From Halomonas sp. (GTDB lineage: Bacteria; Pseudomonadota; Gammaproteobacteria; Pseudomonadales; Halomonadaceae), in contig NZ_JAJUFQ010000010.1 of the NCBI RefSeq assembly GCF_029263665.1, forward strand, positions 1 through 64,000: a stretch of 64,000 nt of DNA, written 5' to 3'. Below, piece by piece: positions 35,031 to 43,548 of this stretch. How positions within the stretch are numbered: the first letter of the stretch is position 1; every line of letters begins with the position of its first letter. The notes beneath the pieces are model-generated. The model ran no database searches and had not been told where the DNA came from. It was given only the letters and a program-made list of their open reading frames with translations. Both the position numbers and the translations under genes were made by a program.

Positions 35031-36245
35031 ATGACCGAGATGACGACGAGTGCCCACAGCGGGGTTGAGAACAGTCTCCACAGCGGGGCTGGGAGCGGTT
35101 CCCTTGGTAACGAGGCCGGCAGCAAGGCCTTGGACGCTGCCCATGAAGCGTCCAGAGAGAATGCTTCGCGTCGACAGGCATCGTCGATCCAGATGCGAGG
35201 CCTGCACAAGCGCTTTGGCAAGGATACCGTTGCCCTGAATGGTGTCGATCTGGACATAGAGGCGGGTGAATTCTTCACCTTGCTGGGACCGTCGGGCTGC
35301 GGCAAGACCACGATGCTGCGTATTCTCGCTGGCCTCGAGGAGGCCGATGATGGTCGCCTGACCATCGGTGGCAAGGATGTAACGGAAGTCCCGCCGCATC
35401 ATCGTAGTGTCAACACGGTCTTCCAGTCCTATGCTCTGTTTCCTCATCTGTCGGTACGCGAGAACCTGGCTTTTGGTCTCAAGATGCGGGGCATGCCCCA
35501 GGCACAGCGTGAACAGAAGGTGGCGGAAATTGCCGGGTTCATTCACTTGGGCGACCTGATTGATCGCCGCATCGACCAGCTTTCTGGAGGTCAGAAGCAA
35601 CGTATTGCCCTGGCCAGGGCATTGGTCTGTGAACCAGATGTCCTGCTGCTGGACGAACCACTGTCGGCACTGGATGCCGGCCTGCGCAGCCAACTGCAGG
35701 TAGAGCTACTGAGGGTACAGAAACGCCTGGGTATGACCTTTGTCTTCGTGACCCATGATCAGGATGAGGCCATGGTCATGTCCGATCGTATTGCCGTGCT
35801 CAATGGCGGCAATATCCAGCAAGTCGGCGCCCCGCGTGATGTCTATGAGCGTCCGGCCAATGCCTTCGTTGCCCGCTTCATGGGGCATGACAATCTGTAC
35901 CGGATCACGGCTCGCCAAGGGGGTCGGTTGACGACCGAAATCGGGGAGCTGGAAGTCGAAGAGCAGGAAATCGAAGAGGGTAATCAACACGCAACCCAGG
36001 GAGAACTGGTGCTGATTCGCCCGGAGACGCTTGACCTCAAGCCGGGTCGAGTAGAGGGCGTCAACCATCTGCCGGGTCGGATCACCGAGCGGCTCTATCG
36101 TGGCAGCCATGCGGAATTCCGCATCGAAATCGGTTCGGTCGTGCTGCAGGCGACAGTCAACAATCGTGGTCGTCACCTGCCTGAGGTGGGTGATGAAGTG
36201 ACGGTCGTCGTTGCTGCTGAAGACCTTGTGACACTGAGCGAGTGA
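35031..36245 (+). CDS. Polyamine-type ABC transporter, ATP-binding protein (PotG/PotA-like)
   Basis: 404 residues from the ATG at 35031, chosen for the GAGGA site; an earlier ATG at 34998 is open but overlaps the upstream stop. Residues ~1-45 are a Ser/Gly/Ala-rich extension, then Walker A GPSGCGKTT, signature LSGGQKQR, Walker B VLLLDEPLSALD and a C-terminal TOBE domain. The long low-complexity N-terminus includes a repeated AHSGVENSLHSGAGSG segment. Energises import of polyamines with the two permeases that follow. Confidence 0.92.
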   Translation: MTEMTTSAHSGVENSLHSGAGSGSLGNEAGSKALDAAHEASRENASRRQASSIQMRGLHKRFGKDTVALNGVDLDIEAGEFFTLLGPSGCGKTTMLRILAGLEEADDGRLTIGGKDVTEVPPHHRSVNTVFQSYALFPHLSVRENLAFGLKMRGMPQAQREQKVAEIAGFIHLGDLIDRRIDQLSGGQKQRIALARALVCEPDVLLLDEPLSALDAGLRSQLQVELLRVQKRLGMTFVFVTHDQDEAMVMSDRIAVLNGGNIQQVGAPRDVYERPANAFVARFMGHDNLYRITARQGGRLTTEIGELEVEEQEIEEGNQHATQGELVLIRPETLDLKPGRVEGVNHLPGRITERLYRGSHAEFRIEIGSVVLQATVNNRGRHLPEVGDEVTVVVAAEDLVTLSE

Positions 36246-36253
36246 GGTGAGTC

Positions 36254-37222
36254 ATGTCGACAAGCGATACGCGCATTCTCTCTCGTCAGCGTGCCGTGGC
36301 CAATGCGGGTGGTGCAGCGATCAGTACCCGTAGCCGTGCCATGGTGATGGAGGCTCGTCACCTGCTGTTTACGGTAAGTCCTGGCGCGGCCTGGATCATC
36401 GTCTTTCTGGTGCTGCCTAGTGTCTATCTGATGGCAGTGGCCTTCATGAGCAATGGTCCTTACGGCCTGCCGCAGATGCCGTTGTCCGTGGATTCCTTCA
36501 AGCAGTTGAGCGGTTTTGGTTTTCTTGGCTGGAGCCCGGGTAACCTCTACACCTTGCTACGCTCTCTGTGGCAGACCTTCCTGTCCACGGTGCTGGTCGT
36601 CATCGTGGCCTACCCGATTGCCTATTACATCACCACCTGTCGAGAGAAGTGGCGCCCGATCATGCTGTTGGCCGTGGTGGTGCCTTCCTGGACCAATCAG
36701 GTGATTCGTACCTTCGGCTGGATGAACCTGCTGGCTCCGGATACGCCGCTTTCTGACCTGGCCAGCGCGCTTGGACTGATTTCACCCAACATGGGGCTAT
36801 ATCCTTCCAATTTCGCCGTGACGCTGGGTTTGGTCTACAACTTCCTGCCTTTCATGGTGTTACCGCTGTATGCCGCTTTTGAAAAGCTTGATACCGCTCA
36901 GGTGGAAGCCGCCCAGGACCTTTACGCTTCTCCACTGAAGGCATTTTGGCACGCAGTTTTCCCGCAGACGCTTCCCGGGTTGTTGGCGGGGGTGGTGCTG
37001 GTCGCCATCCCGGCCTTCGGCATGTATGTCATTCCCGAACTGCTCGGGGGTGGCAAGGGGATGATGCTGGGCAACCTGGTGGCCACGCAGTTCGCAGGAG
37101 GCTCCAACTGGCCTCTTGGTGCTGCTGGCGCCATCCTGATGCTGATTGCCACCTTTATTGGTCTGTTCGCCATGCGTCGTATCGGCAAGCGACTGGGCGG
37201 TGGCGAGGAGGTTGTGATATGA
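36254..37222 (+). CDS. Polyamine-type ABC transporter permease (PotH/PotB-like)
   Basis: 322 residues with about six membrane segments after a ~40-residue cytoplasmic leader. The EAA loop is EAAQDLYASPLKAFWHAVFPQTLPG (about residue 218). Pairs with the next permease to form the inner-membrane channel. Ends in an ATGA overlap with it. Confidence 0.9.
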   Translation: MSTSDTRILSRQRAVANAGGAAISTRSRAMVMEARHLLFTVSPGAAWIIVFLVLPSVYLMAVAFMSNGPYGLPQMPLSVDSFKQLSGFGFLGWSPGNLYTLLRSLWQTFLSTVLVVIVAYPIAYYITTCREKWRPIMLLAVVVPSWTNQVIRTFGWMNLLAPDTPLSDLASALGLISPNMGLYPSNFAVTLGLVYNFLPFMVLPLYAAFEKLDTAQVEAAQDLYASPLKAFWHAVFPQTLPGLLAGVVLVAIPAFGMYVIPELLGGGKGMMLGNLVATQFAGGSNWPLGAAGAILMLIATFIGLFAMRRIGKRLGGGEEVVI

Positions 37223-38016
37223 ACAAGCGCAACTTCAAGCGTGGGCTCAAGGGATTCTGGTGGCTGACCATTGTCTTCCTGTATTTGCCATTGGCCGTGG
37301 TGATGTTGTTCTCGTTCAATGCCGCCAACAGTGCAGCACACTTCACTGGCTTTTCATTGCGCTGGTACATCAAGCTGTTCGGCAATCAGGAAATCATCAG
37401 TGCCATTGGCAATACCCTGGTGCTGGCCATCGTGTCTTCGGTGATTGCTCTGGTCATTGGCTGCTTGATTGGCTACGGAATGTATCGTCATCGCCATCGT
37501 AAACTGGGCTGGCTGATCATTCTGATCTATCTGCCCATTGTGTTGCCGGATATCGTCTTCGGTATTTCCGAAATGGCGTTCTTTGTCCAGATCCACCAGC
37601 TCACCGGCTTCCTGAAACCTGGGCTGGGGACCATGATCATTGCCCATGTGACCTTCGAGATTCCGTTCGTGGCACTGATTGTCTATTCCCGTTTCGTTGG
37701 CCTTGATCCAAGCCTGTTCGAAGCTGCCAAGGATCTTTATGCCACGCCATTCAAGCGGGTCATGCACTTCATGCTACCGACCATCAAGCCGGCATTGATC
37801 TCGGCGTTCTTCCTGTCCTTTACCCTGTCGGTGGATGACTTTGTCATCAGCTTCTTCACTTCGGGGCCGGAAAGTGCGACGTTGCCGATCTATATCTGGA
37901 GTGCGATCAAGAAGGGTATCTCCCCGGAGATCAATGCGATTGCCACCTTGATGATAGGGGGCGTGGCTCTGGCTGCTGTCATGAGCTTGCTGTTGAACCG
38001 TCGCCGAGCCACTTGA
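37219..38016 (+). CDS. Polyamine-type ABC transporter permease (PotI/PotC-like)
   Basis: 265 residues from the ATG at 37219, overlapping the previous stop by four bases; a long in-frame extension upstream is inside the other permease and not real. Six predicted membrane segments and the EAA loop EAAKDLYATPFKRVMHFMLPTIKP. Second half of the transport channel. Confidence 0.9.
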   Translation: MNKRNFKRGLKGFWWLTIVFLYLPLAVVMLFSFNAANSAAHFTGFSLRWYIKLFGNQEIISAIGNTLVLAIVSSVIALVIGCLIGYGMYRHRHRKLGWLIILIYLPIVLPDIVFGISEMAFFVQIHQLTGFLKPGLGTMIIAHVTFEIPFVALIVYSRFVGLDPSLFEAAKDLYATPFKRVMHFMLPTIKPALISAFFLSFTLSVDDFVISFFTSGPESATLPIYIWSAIKKGISPEINAIATLMIGGVALAAVMSLLLNRRRAT

Positions 38017-38092
38017 GCCCGGCCGTAGCATGCAATACCACTATATGCACCAACCTTGCGCTATTCATACCAATAAGAAGGAGTGCTTGATC

Positions 38093-39163
38093 ATGATCCA
38101 TCGCAAGACGCGTACCGCCCTGGCGGTCACCCTGGGGAGCCTGATGCTGGCTGGCGCTGTCCAGGCTGCGGAGGACAAGCTGTATCTGTTCAACTGGACA
38201 GAATACATGGACCCCGAGATCATCAAGGCCTTCGAGCAGAAGTACGATGTCGAAGTGGTGCAGAACTACTTCAATGATCTGTCGGAGATGTTTGCCAAGC
38301 TCAACTCCGGCGGTGTGTCTCAATATGACATCATTGTGCCGTCCAACTACTTCGTTCCGCGTTTGATCGAGTCGGGGCTAGTGCAGAAGCTCGATCGTTC
38401 GAAGATACCCAATTTCGACAACGTCATGGATCAGTTCCTGGACCCGAGCTATGACCCGGGTGCCGAATACACGGCCCCTTATCAGTGGGGAACGACCGGA
38501 CTGATCTACAATACCGAGACATTCCCGGATGCTGAACCAAGCTGGTCCCTGATGTTCGATCCGGAGGTCAATGGTGACTATCCCTTTGCCTTGATCGGCG
38601 ATGGCCAGGTAGCGACAGGCGCAGCCTGCGCTTATCTTGGCAAGGATTACGATTGCACCGACCCGGAAGACTGGAAGGAAGCTGCCAGGCTGATCATCGA
38701 GACCAAGCATCGCGACAACTTCTCAGGGTTCACCGACGGTACGCCGGCCTTGCAGCAATTGTCCCGTGGAGTGGCTCATGTTGGCATGACCTTCAATGGC
38801 GACTACCTGCTGTTTTCCGATGAGGACCCGGAAGCCTTCAAGAACCTCAAGTTCGTGATTCCGAAAGAAGGGGCCGAGATGTGGGTGGACTCGATGATGA
38901 TTCCGTCCCAAGCGCCCAATCCCGATCTGGCCCACAAGTTCATCGACTTCATTCTGGATGCTGAAGTTGGTGCTCAGCTGTCCAACTTCAATTACTACGC
39001 CAGCCCTAACAAGGCGGCTCAGCCGTATCTTGACGAGGTGCTGACTCAACCGCCCAGCATGCCCACGGATGAGGAAATGGAGCGCTTGCATTTTACACCC
39101 AGTCTGGAAGGGCAGCAGTTGCAGATGTTCCAGCAACTGTGGTCTGAGGTGAAAGCGCGGTAA
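38093..39163 (+). CDS. Polyamine-type substrate-binding protein (PotF/PotD-like)
   Basis: 356 residues from the ATG at 38093 with an AAGGAG site. Signal peptide to about residue 23 (AGAVQA/AED). LYLFNWTEYMDPEIIKAFEQKY is the classic start of the mature spermidine/putrescine-binding fold; YDIIVPSNYFVPRLIESG and APYQWGTTGLIYN follow. Periplasmic receptor for the transporter encoded just upstream. Which polyamine it binds is not clear. Confidence 0.92.
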   Translation: MIHRKTRTALAVTLGSLMLAGAVQAAEDKLYLFNWTEYMDPEIIKAFEQKYDVEVVQNYFNDLSEMFAKLNSGGVSQYDIIVPSNYFVPRLIESGLVQKLDRSKIPNFDNVMDQFLDPSYDPGAEYTAPYQWGTTGLIYNTETFPDAEPSWSLMFDPEVNGDYPFALIGDGQVATGAACAYLGKDYDCTDPEDWKEAARLIIETKHRDNFSGFTDGTPALQQLSRGVAHVGMTFNGDYLLFSDEDPEAFKNLKFVIPKEGAEMWVDSMMIPSQAPNPDLAHKFIDFILDAEVGAQLSNFNYYASPNKAAQPYLDEVLTQPPSMPTDEEMERLHFTPSLEGQQLQMFQQLWSEVKAR

Positions 39164-39223
39164 GGATACCGAGGCGGCTGGCAGCCATGATGGTCTTGCA
39201 TCGTGGAACTGCCGGTTGCCTCG

Positions 39224-39250
39224 ATGAACCCCGGCAGTGCCGGGGTTCAT
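39224..39250 (+). terminator. 13-bp-arm palindrome after the binding-protein gene
   Basis: Perfect arms at 39224-39236 and 39238-39250 around a single base. No T-run follows, so it is more likely a transcript-end stabiliser or attenuator, as often found after binding-protein genes, than a full terminator. Confidence 0.55.
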
Positions 39251-39280
39251 CCCACGATAAACAACACTCGGAAAACTCAT

Positions 39281-40648
39281 ATGAGTAACCGCCAGGAAAC
39301 ACCAGAACTCAACGACTGGTTCAAGCAGCACGGTATTACCGAGGTGGAATGCCTCGTGACGGACCTCACCGGTATTCTCAAGGGCAAGATCATTCCTGCC
39401 GGAAAGTACCTCAATGGTGGTCGGCCACGCTTGCCGGATTCCATCTTTATCCAGACCGTTACCGGGGGATACCCCGATGATGAGGACATTCGCTTCTGGA
39501 ATCCCGCCGAGCGGGACATGGAGCTGGTGGCCGATCCCAATGCCGTTTTCCTGGTTCCTTGGGCGGATGACCCCACTGCCCAGATCATTCATGACTGCTA
39601 TTACCTCACCGGTGAGCCGGTGGAGCTGTCGCCGCGCTATGTATTGAAGCGGGTGTTGGATCTTTACCATGCCCGGGGCTGGCGTCCTGTCGTGGCCCCG
39701 GAAGCTGAATTCTACCTGGTCAAGACCAATACGGATTCCGACTATCCACTTGAGCCTCCGATTGGCCGCAGTGGTCGTCAGGAAAGCAGCCGCCAGTCCT
39801 TTTCCATCGATGCGGTCAACGAGTTCGACCCATTGTTCGAAGAGATGTACGACTACTGCGATGCCATGGATCTGGACCTGGATACCCTTATCCATGAAGA
39901 AGGGGCAGGGCAGATGGAAGTCAATTTCCAGCATGGTGATCCGTTGGCGCTGGCCGACCAGGTGGTGCTGTTCAAGCGCGTGTTGCGGGAAACGGCATTG
40001 CGTCATGGCATGTATGCCACCTTCATGGCCAAGCCGATGGCCAACCAGCCCGGCAGCTCCATGCATATCCATCAAAGCCTGGTGGATGCCCAGGATGGCC
40101 ATAATGTCTTCGTGGGTGAAGACGGTCAGCCCAGTCGCCTGTTCCACTACTTCATCGGCGGTCTTCAGCGTTACCTGCCATCGGCAATGCCGTTGCTGGC
40201 ACCCAACGTCAACTCCTATCGGCGCTTGATGCGTACCGAGAGCAGCGGCTCGGCACCGATCAATGTGGAATGGGGCATGGACAATCGCACAGTCGGCTTG
40301 CGCGTTCCCGTTTCAGGGCCCGAAGCGACGCGTGTCGAGAATCGCCTGGCAGGCGCCGATGCGAATCCCTATCTGGTGATGGCCGCGTCCTTGGCATGCG
40401 GCTACCTAGGGATGGTCGGCCAGCTCGAGCCACGCCCGCCGATGGTCGGGTCGGCCTGGTCCGGTGGCAACAAGCTGCCTGATGATATTGGCCCAGCGCT
40501 GGACTTGCTGGGGGAATGCTCGGCGCTGGCCGATATTCTTGGTGAGCGTTTCCTCAACAGCTATCTGGCGGTAAAGCGTGCTGAGCACCGAGAGTACTTC
40601 CAGATCATCAGTTCCTGGGAGAGAGAGCACCTGCTGCTTCGAGTATAA
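39281..40648 (+). CDS. Glutamine synthetase-like gamma-glutamylpolyamine synthetase (PuuA-like)
   Basis: 455 residues from the ATG at 39281; an upstream extension contains the palindrome and is rejected. Glutamine-synthetase fold: beta-grasp N-domain, then APEAEFYLV, HEEGAGQMEVNF and FMAKPMANQPGSSMHIHQSL (metal and ATP ligands). PuuA-type enzymes join glutamate to the amine of putrescine with ATP. Location next to polyamine uptake and PuuB-like oxidases argues for that over nitrogen assimilation. Ends at a strong terminator. Confidence 0.88.
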   Translation: MSNRQETPELNDWFKQHGITEVECLVTDLTGILKGKIIPAGKYLNGGRPRLPDSIFIQTVTGGYPDDEDIRFWNPAERDMELVADPNAVFLVPWADDPTAQIIHDCYYLTGEPVELSPRYVLKRVLDLYHARGWRPVVAPEAEFYLVKTNTDSDYPLEPPIGRSGRQESSRQSFSIDAVNEFDPLFEEMYDYCDAMDLDLDTLIHEEGAGQMEVNFQHGDPLALADQVVLFKRVLRETALRHGMYATFMAKPMANQPGSSMHIHQSLVDAQDGHNVFVGEDGQPSRLFHYFIGGLQRYLPSAMPLLAPNVNSYRRLMRTESSGSAPINVEWGMDNRTVGLRVPVSGPEATRVENRLAGADANPYLVMAASLACGYLGMVGQLEPRPPMVGSAWSGGNKLPDDIGPALDLLGECSALADILGERFLNSYLAVKRAEHREYFQIISSWEREHLLLRV

Positions 40649-40680
40649 GTCCGGAGCCACATTGGGTATTTCGCTTGTAT

Positions 40681-40712
40681 CGGGCGATGGTTGACGACCA
40701 TCGCCCGTTTTT
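40681..40712 (+). terminator. Intrinsic terminator
   Basis: 10-bp perfect stem (40681-40690 with 40698-40707), 7-base loop and a T5 run. Ends the polyamine operon after the PuuA-like gene. Confidence 0.93.
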
Positions 40713-40760
40713 ATGCGTGGAAGACCACTCTGTAATGGTGATTATTTAATGCCTAAAACG

Positions 40761-40789
40761 TTGGATTTATCGTTGATGGGCCTTAGAAT
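40761..40789 (+). promoter_or_regulatory. Sigma-70-like promoter candidate for the second oxidase
   Basis: TTGGAT at 40761-40766, a 17-base spacer, then TAGAAT at 40784-40789. It lies after the upstream terminator and about 40 bases before the oxidase start, so the oxidase probably has its own promoter. Confidence 0.5.
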
Positions 40790-40831
40790 GGCGAAAAGTG
40801 TCAAATAAAATAACCATTCTTGGAGTCTGCC

Positions 40832-42166
40832 ATGTCTGCGACCTCAACGGTGAACCGCACCGCATCAACCTCTCACGGTGTTGCTCCAGCCACGCAACAC
40901 GCAGCTTCCTGGTATGCCGCTTCGGCCAATCCGTCCCCCGAGCGACCTGCCTTGAGTGGCGAAGTGCGTTGTGATGTGTGTGTCGTAGGGGCTGGGTTCA
41001 GTGGCATTTCCTCGGCCCTGCATCTGGCAGAGAAAGGGCTGAACGTCGTTGTCCTGGAAGCAGCCAGGGTGGGTTATGGCGCCTCCGGGCGCAACGGCGG
41101 CCAGATCGTCAACAGCTACAGCCGTGATATGGATGTCATCGAGCAAAAGTATGGCGAAACCGCAGCTCGTGCTCTGGGTGACATGGCCTTCGAAGGTAAC
41201 AGCATCATCCGTGAACGCATTGCCAAATACGCTATCCAGTGTGATTTGCGAGAAGGCAACCTGTTCGCCGCTTGCAACAGCAAGCAGTTGCAAGGGCTCA
41301 AGGAACACAAGGCGCTGTGGGAGCGTTATGGCAACCGCCAGCTGGAACTGCTGGAAGGCGATGCCTACAAGCGCGAAGTGGGCAGCGATCGCTATAGTGG
41401 AGCGTTGATTGACCACTCCGGCGGCCATATTCATCCGCTCAACCTGGTGCTCGGTGAAGCGGCAGCCTTCGAGTCCCTGGGGGGAGTGATCTATGAACAG
41501 AGCCCGGTGATCAAGCTGGAACATGGTCAACCTGTGACGATCAGAACCGTGCAAGGTGTCGTCAAGGCAGAACGTGTGGTGATGGCTGGAAACGCCTACA
41601 TGAGTGGCGTGATGCCCGAGCTGGAAGCCAAGTCGATGCCGTGCGGTACCCAGATCATCACTACCGAGCCCCTCAGCGAAGAGCTGGCCAAGCGCCTGTT
41701 GCCCAACAACATTGCTGTCGAAGACTGCAACTACCTGCTGGACTACTATCGTCTGACACGCGACAACCGCCTGATCTATGGTGGTGGCGTCAATTATGGT
41801 GGTGAGGATCCCGCCGATATCGAGGCAGTGATTCGCCCCAAGATGCTCAAGACATTCCCGGAACTGTCCTCGGTCAAGGTGGACTACGCCTGGAGTGGCA
41901 CCTTCCTGATGACCCTGAACCGTCTGCCGCAGTTTGGCGTGATCAACGACAACGTCTACTACGTGCAAGGCTATTCCGGCCACGGCGTTACCTGTACTCA
42001 TCTGGCGGGCCGCTTGATCGCAGAAGTGATGACCGGGCGTGACGAACGCTTCGACGCCTTTGCCGGGTTGCCACACCTGCCGTTCCCTGGTGGCCGTATG
42101 TTACGGGTGCCGCTGTCGGCAATGGGAGCCTGGTACTATGAAACGCGCGACAAGCTGGGTATCTGA
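40832..42166 (+). CDS. FAD-dependent oxidoreductase, PuuB-like (second copy)
   Basis: 444 residues from the ATG at 40832, which has a TGGAG site; a TTG four codons earlier is possible. DAO-family motifs: VCVVGAGFSGISSALHLAEKG (in two halves), VLEAARVGYGASGRNGGQIVNS and YYVQGYSGHGVTCTHLAGRL near the end. Clearly paralogous to the oxidase at 33709. Expected to oxidise gamma-glutamylputrescine or a related amide in the cytoplasm. Has its own promoter and may be regulated separately. Confidence 0.87.
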   Translation: MSATSTVNRTASTSHGVAPATQHAASWYAASANPSPERPALSGEVRCDVCVVGAGFSGISSALHLAEKGLNVVVLEAARVGYGASGRNGGQIVNSYSRDMDVIEQKYGETAARALGDMAFEGNSIIRERIAKYAIQCDLREGNLFAACNSKQLQGLKEHKALWERYGNRQLELLEGDAYKREVGSDRYSGALIDHSGGHIHPLNLVLGEAAAFESLGGVIYEQSPVIKLEHGQPVTIRTVQGVVKAERVVMAGNAYMSGVMPELEAKSMPCGTQIITTEPLSEELAKRLLPNNIAVEDCNYLLDYYRLTRDNRLIYGGGVNYGGEDPADIEAVIRPKMLKTFPELSSVKVDYAWSGTFLMTLNRLPQFGVINDNVYYVQGYSGHGVTCTHLAGRLIAEVMTGRDERFDAFAGLPHLPFPGGRMLRVPLSAMGAWYYETRDKLGI

Positions 42167-42555
42167 GTCGAAAGGCGGCTGAGCCCGTCAATCTGGCGGA
42201 CAGTCTCCCGTCTGAACAGAAAACCGCTGCTACGATGGCTCCATCCTGTCGGGATACATTCCGTGTCTCCTGGCAGAGTGGAGCCATTCATGTTGTTGGA
42301 ATCATTCACCAGCTTCAGCTGCCCGTCCTTGGAGTCCCTGTTATAGGCGACAGTTCTGTCGGTACCCGGAGACAGCTTGGTAAATATCGCGCAAATTCGT
42401 TCCGAGTATGTGAGAGCACTGTTCGATAACGATACTATCTTGTCATTGGATAAATGACTTTCCGCAAGACCAGGCAATATCGTGCAGCATGTGTGTATGG
42501 ATAGAGTGTTGCTGGATAGGGTATTGCGTTGTCTGGCGGGAAGGGGAGAACCGGT
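42167..42555. other. Gene-free region with an inverted repeat
   Basis: 389 bases. ATGGCTCCA at 42235-42243 is inverted at 42279-42287, and shorter complementary segments lie between, so a ~50-base structured element or small RNA is possible. No T-run follows and no credible frame is present. The right part should carry the promoter of the glycine-zipper gene. Confidence 0.4.
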
Positions 42556-43389
42556 ATGAACAAATCAATCGTCATTGGCTCTTCTCTGGCTGTATTCGGT
42601 CTGGGAGGCCTGGCATTCGGCGCTTGGCAGACACAGCAGGTGCAGCAGCTTCAGGAAGCACAGGCACAGTTGTCGGAACAGATAGCGGGAGAAGTTGATG
42701 TCCAGCCGGTAGTGGACGAAGACGCCATTGCTGCCGCCAAGCAAGTGGTGGCTGCATCAATGGACCTGCAGGCGGCGCAGGAAGCGCAACTGACGGGCAG
42801 AACCCGGGAAGAACAGGACGCGGCAGCCGAGCAAGTGGCCAAGGCTGATGCTGTCGAGGAAGCTCGTGAGCCGGCCAGGGCCAGCCAGCCGGAGGCTCAG
42901 GCCCAACCAGTATCACAGCCGACGTATTCTCAGAGCCCTGCCTATGCCGACATCACGGCGGTCACCCCGGTGACACAAAATGTGCAGACGCCACGTGAAG
43001 TCTGCGAGCAGGTTCCTGTGACCCGTCAAGCTCAATCCCAGGACCCTTATGCCATTCTCGGTACTGCTGCCGGTGCGGTGATCGGCGGGGTGATCGGTCA
43101 CCAGATTGGTGGTGGCAGCGGCAAGAAGATCGCCACGGCTGCTGGCGTGATCGGTGGTGGACTGGCAGGTCGTGAAGTGCAGCGTCGCGTAGAGGCCGGC
43201 CAAGCCGGTACCACGATGGAGACGCAGTGTCATACGGTGACAGACTCCCAACCGCAGACGGTAGGGTACGATGTGTCCTGGAACTACAACGGCCTGACTC
43301 AGACCTCGCGTCTCGACTACGCGCCCAAGGGTGACCTGGTCAAGATGGAGGGCGGGCAGCCGCAGTGGGGCGAAGTCGTTTATCGGTGA
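42556..43389 (+). CDS. Glycine-zipper 2TM-domain protein
   Basis: 277 residues from the ATG at 42556. N-terminal membrane segment (SIVIGSSLAVFGLGGLAFGAW, as two parts), then a Gln/Ala/Glu-rich coiled-coil-like stretch to ~120. A glycine zipper of the SlyB/2TM type follows (GTAAGAVIGGVIGHQIGGG and AGVIGGGLAGREVQRR, ~170-215), then a ~65-residue C-terminal domain ending in WGEVVYR. Likely envelope-associated; specific function unknown. Stands alone upstream of the alpha-2-macroglobulin gene. Confidence 0.8.
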   Translation: MNKSIVIGSSLAVFGLGGLAFGAWQTQQVQQLQEAQAQLSEQIAGEVDVQPVVDEDAIAAAKQVVAASMDLQAAQEAQLTGRTREEQDAAAEQVAKADAVEEAREPARASQPEAQAQPVSQPTYSQSPAYADITAVTPVTQNVQTPREVCEQVPVTRQAQSQDPYAILGTAAGAVIGGVIGHQIGGGSGKKIATAAGVIGGGLAGREVQRRVEAGQAGTTMETQCHTVTDSQPQTVGYDVSWNYNGLTQTSRLDYAPKGDLVKMEGGQPQWGEVVYR

Positions 43390-43548
43390 TCCCGCAAGCG
43401 AATCATCTGCTTTCCTCAGCCAACGCCCCGGTGAATTCGATTCACCGGGACGTTGTCGTTTTTGGGGTCTGGCCATGGAGGGTGAACTACATTGAGATGA
43501 TCCCCCGTAGCATGGCTATGTTGCTGGTTCGACAGGGAAGGCCCCGAC

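Noticed and set aside
38723..40147. 474-residue minus-strand frame across the binding-protein and PuuA-like genes
   Set aside because: Spans two well-supported + strand genes and shows no recognisable motif; a codon-bias shadow.
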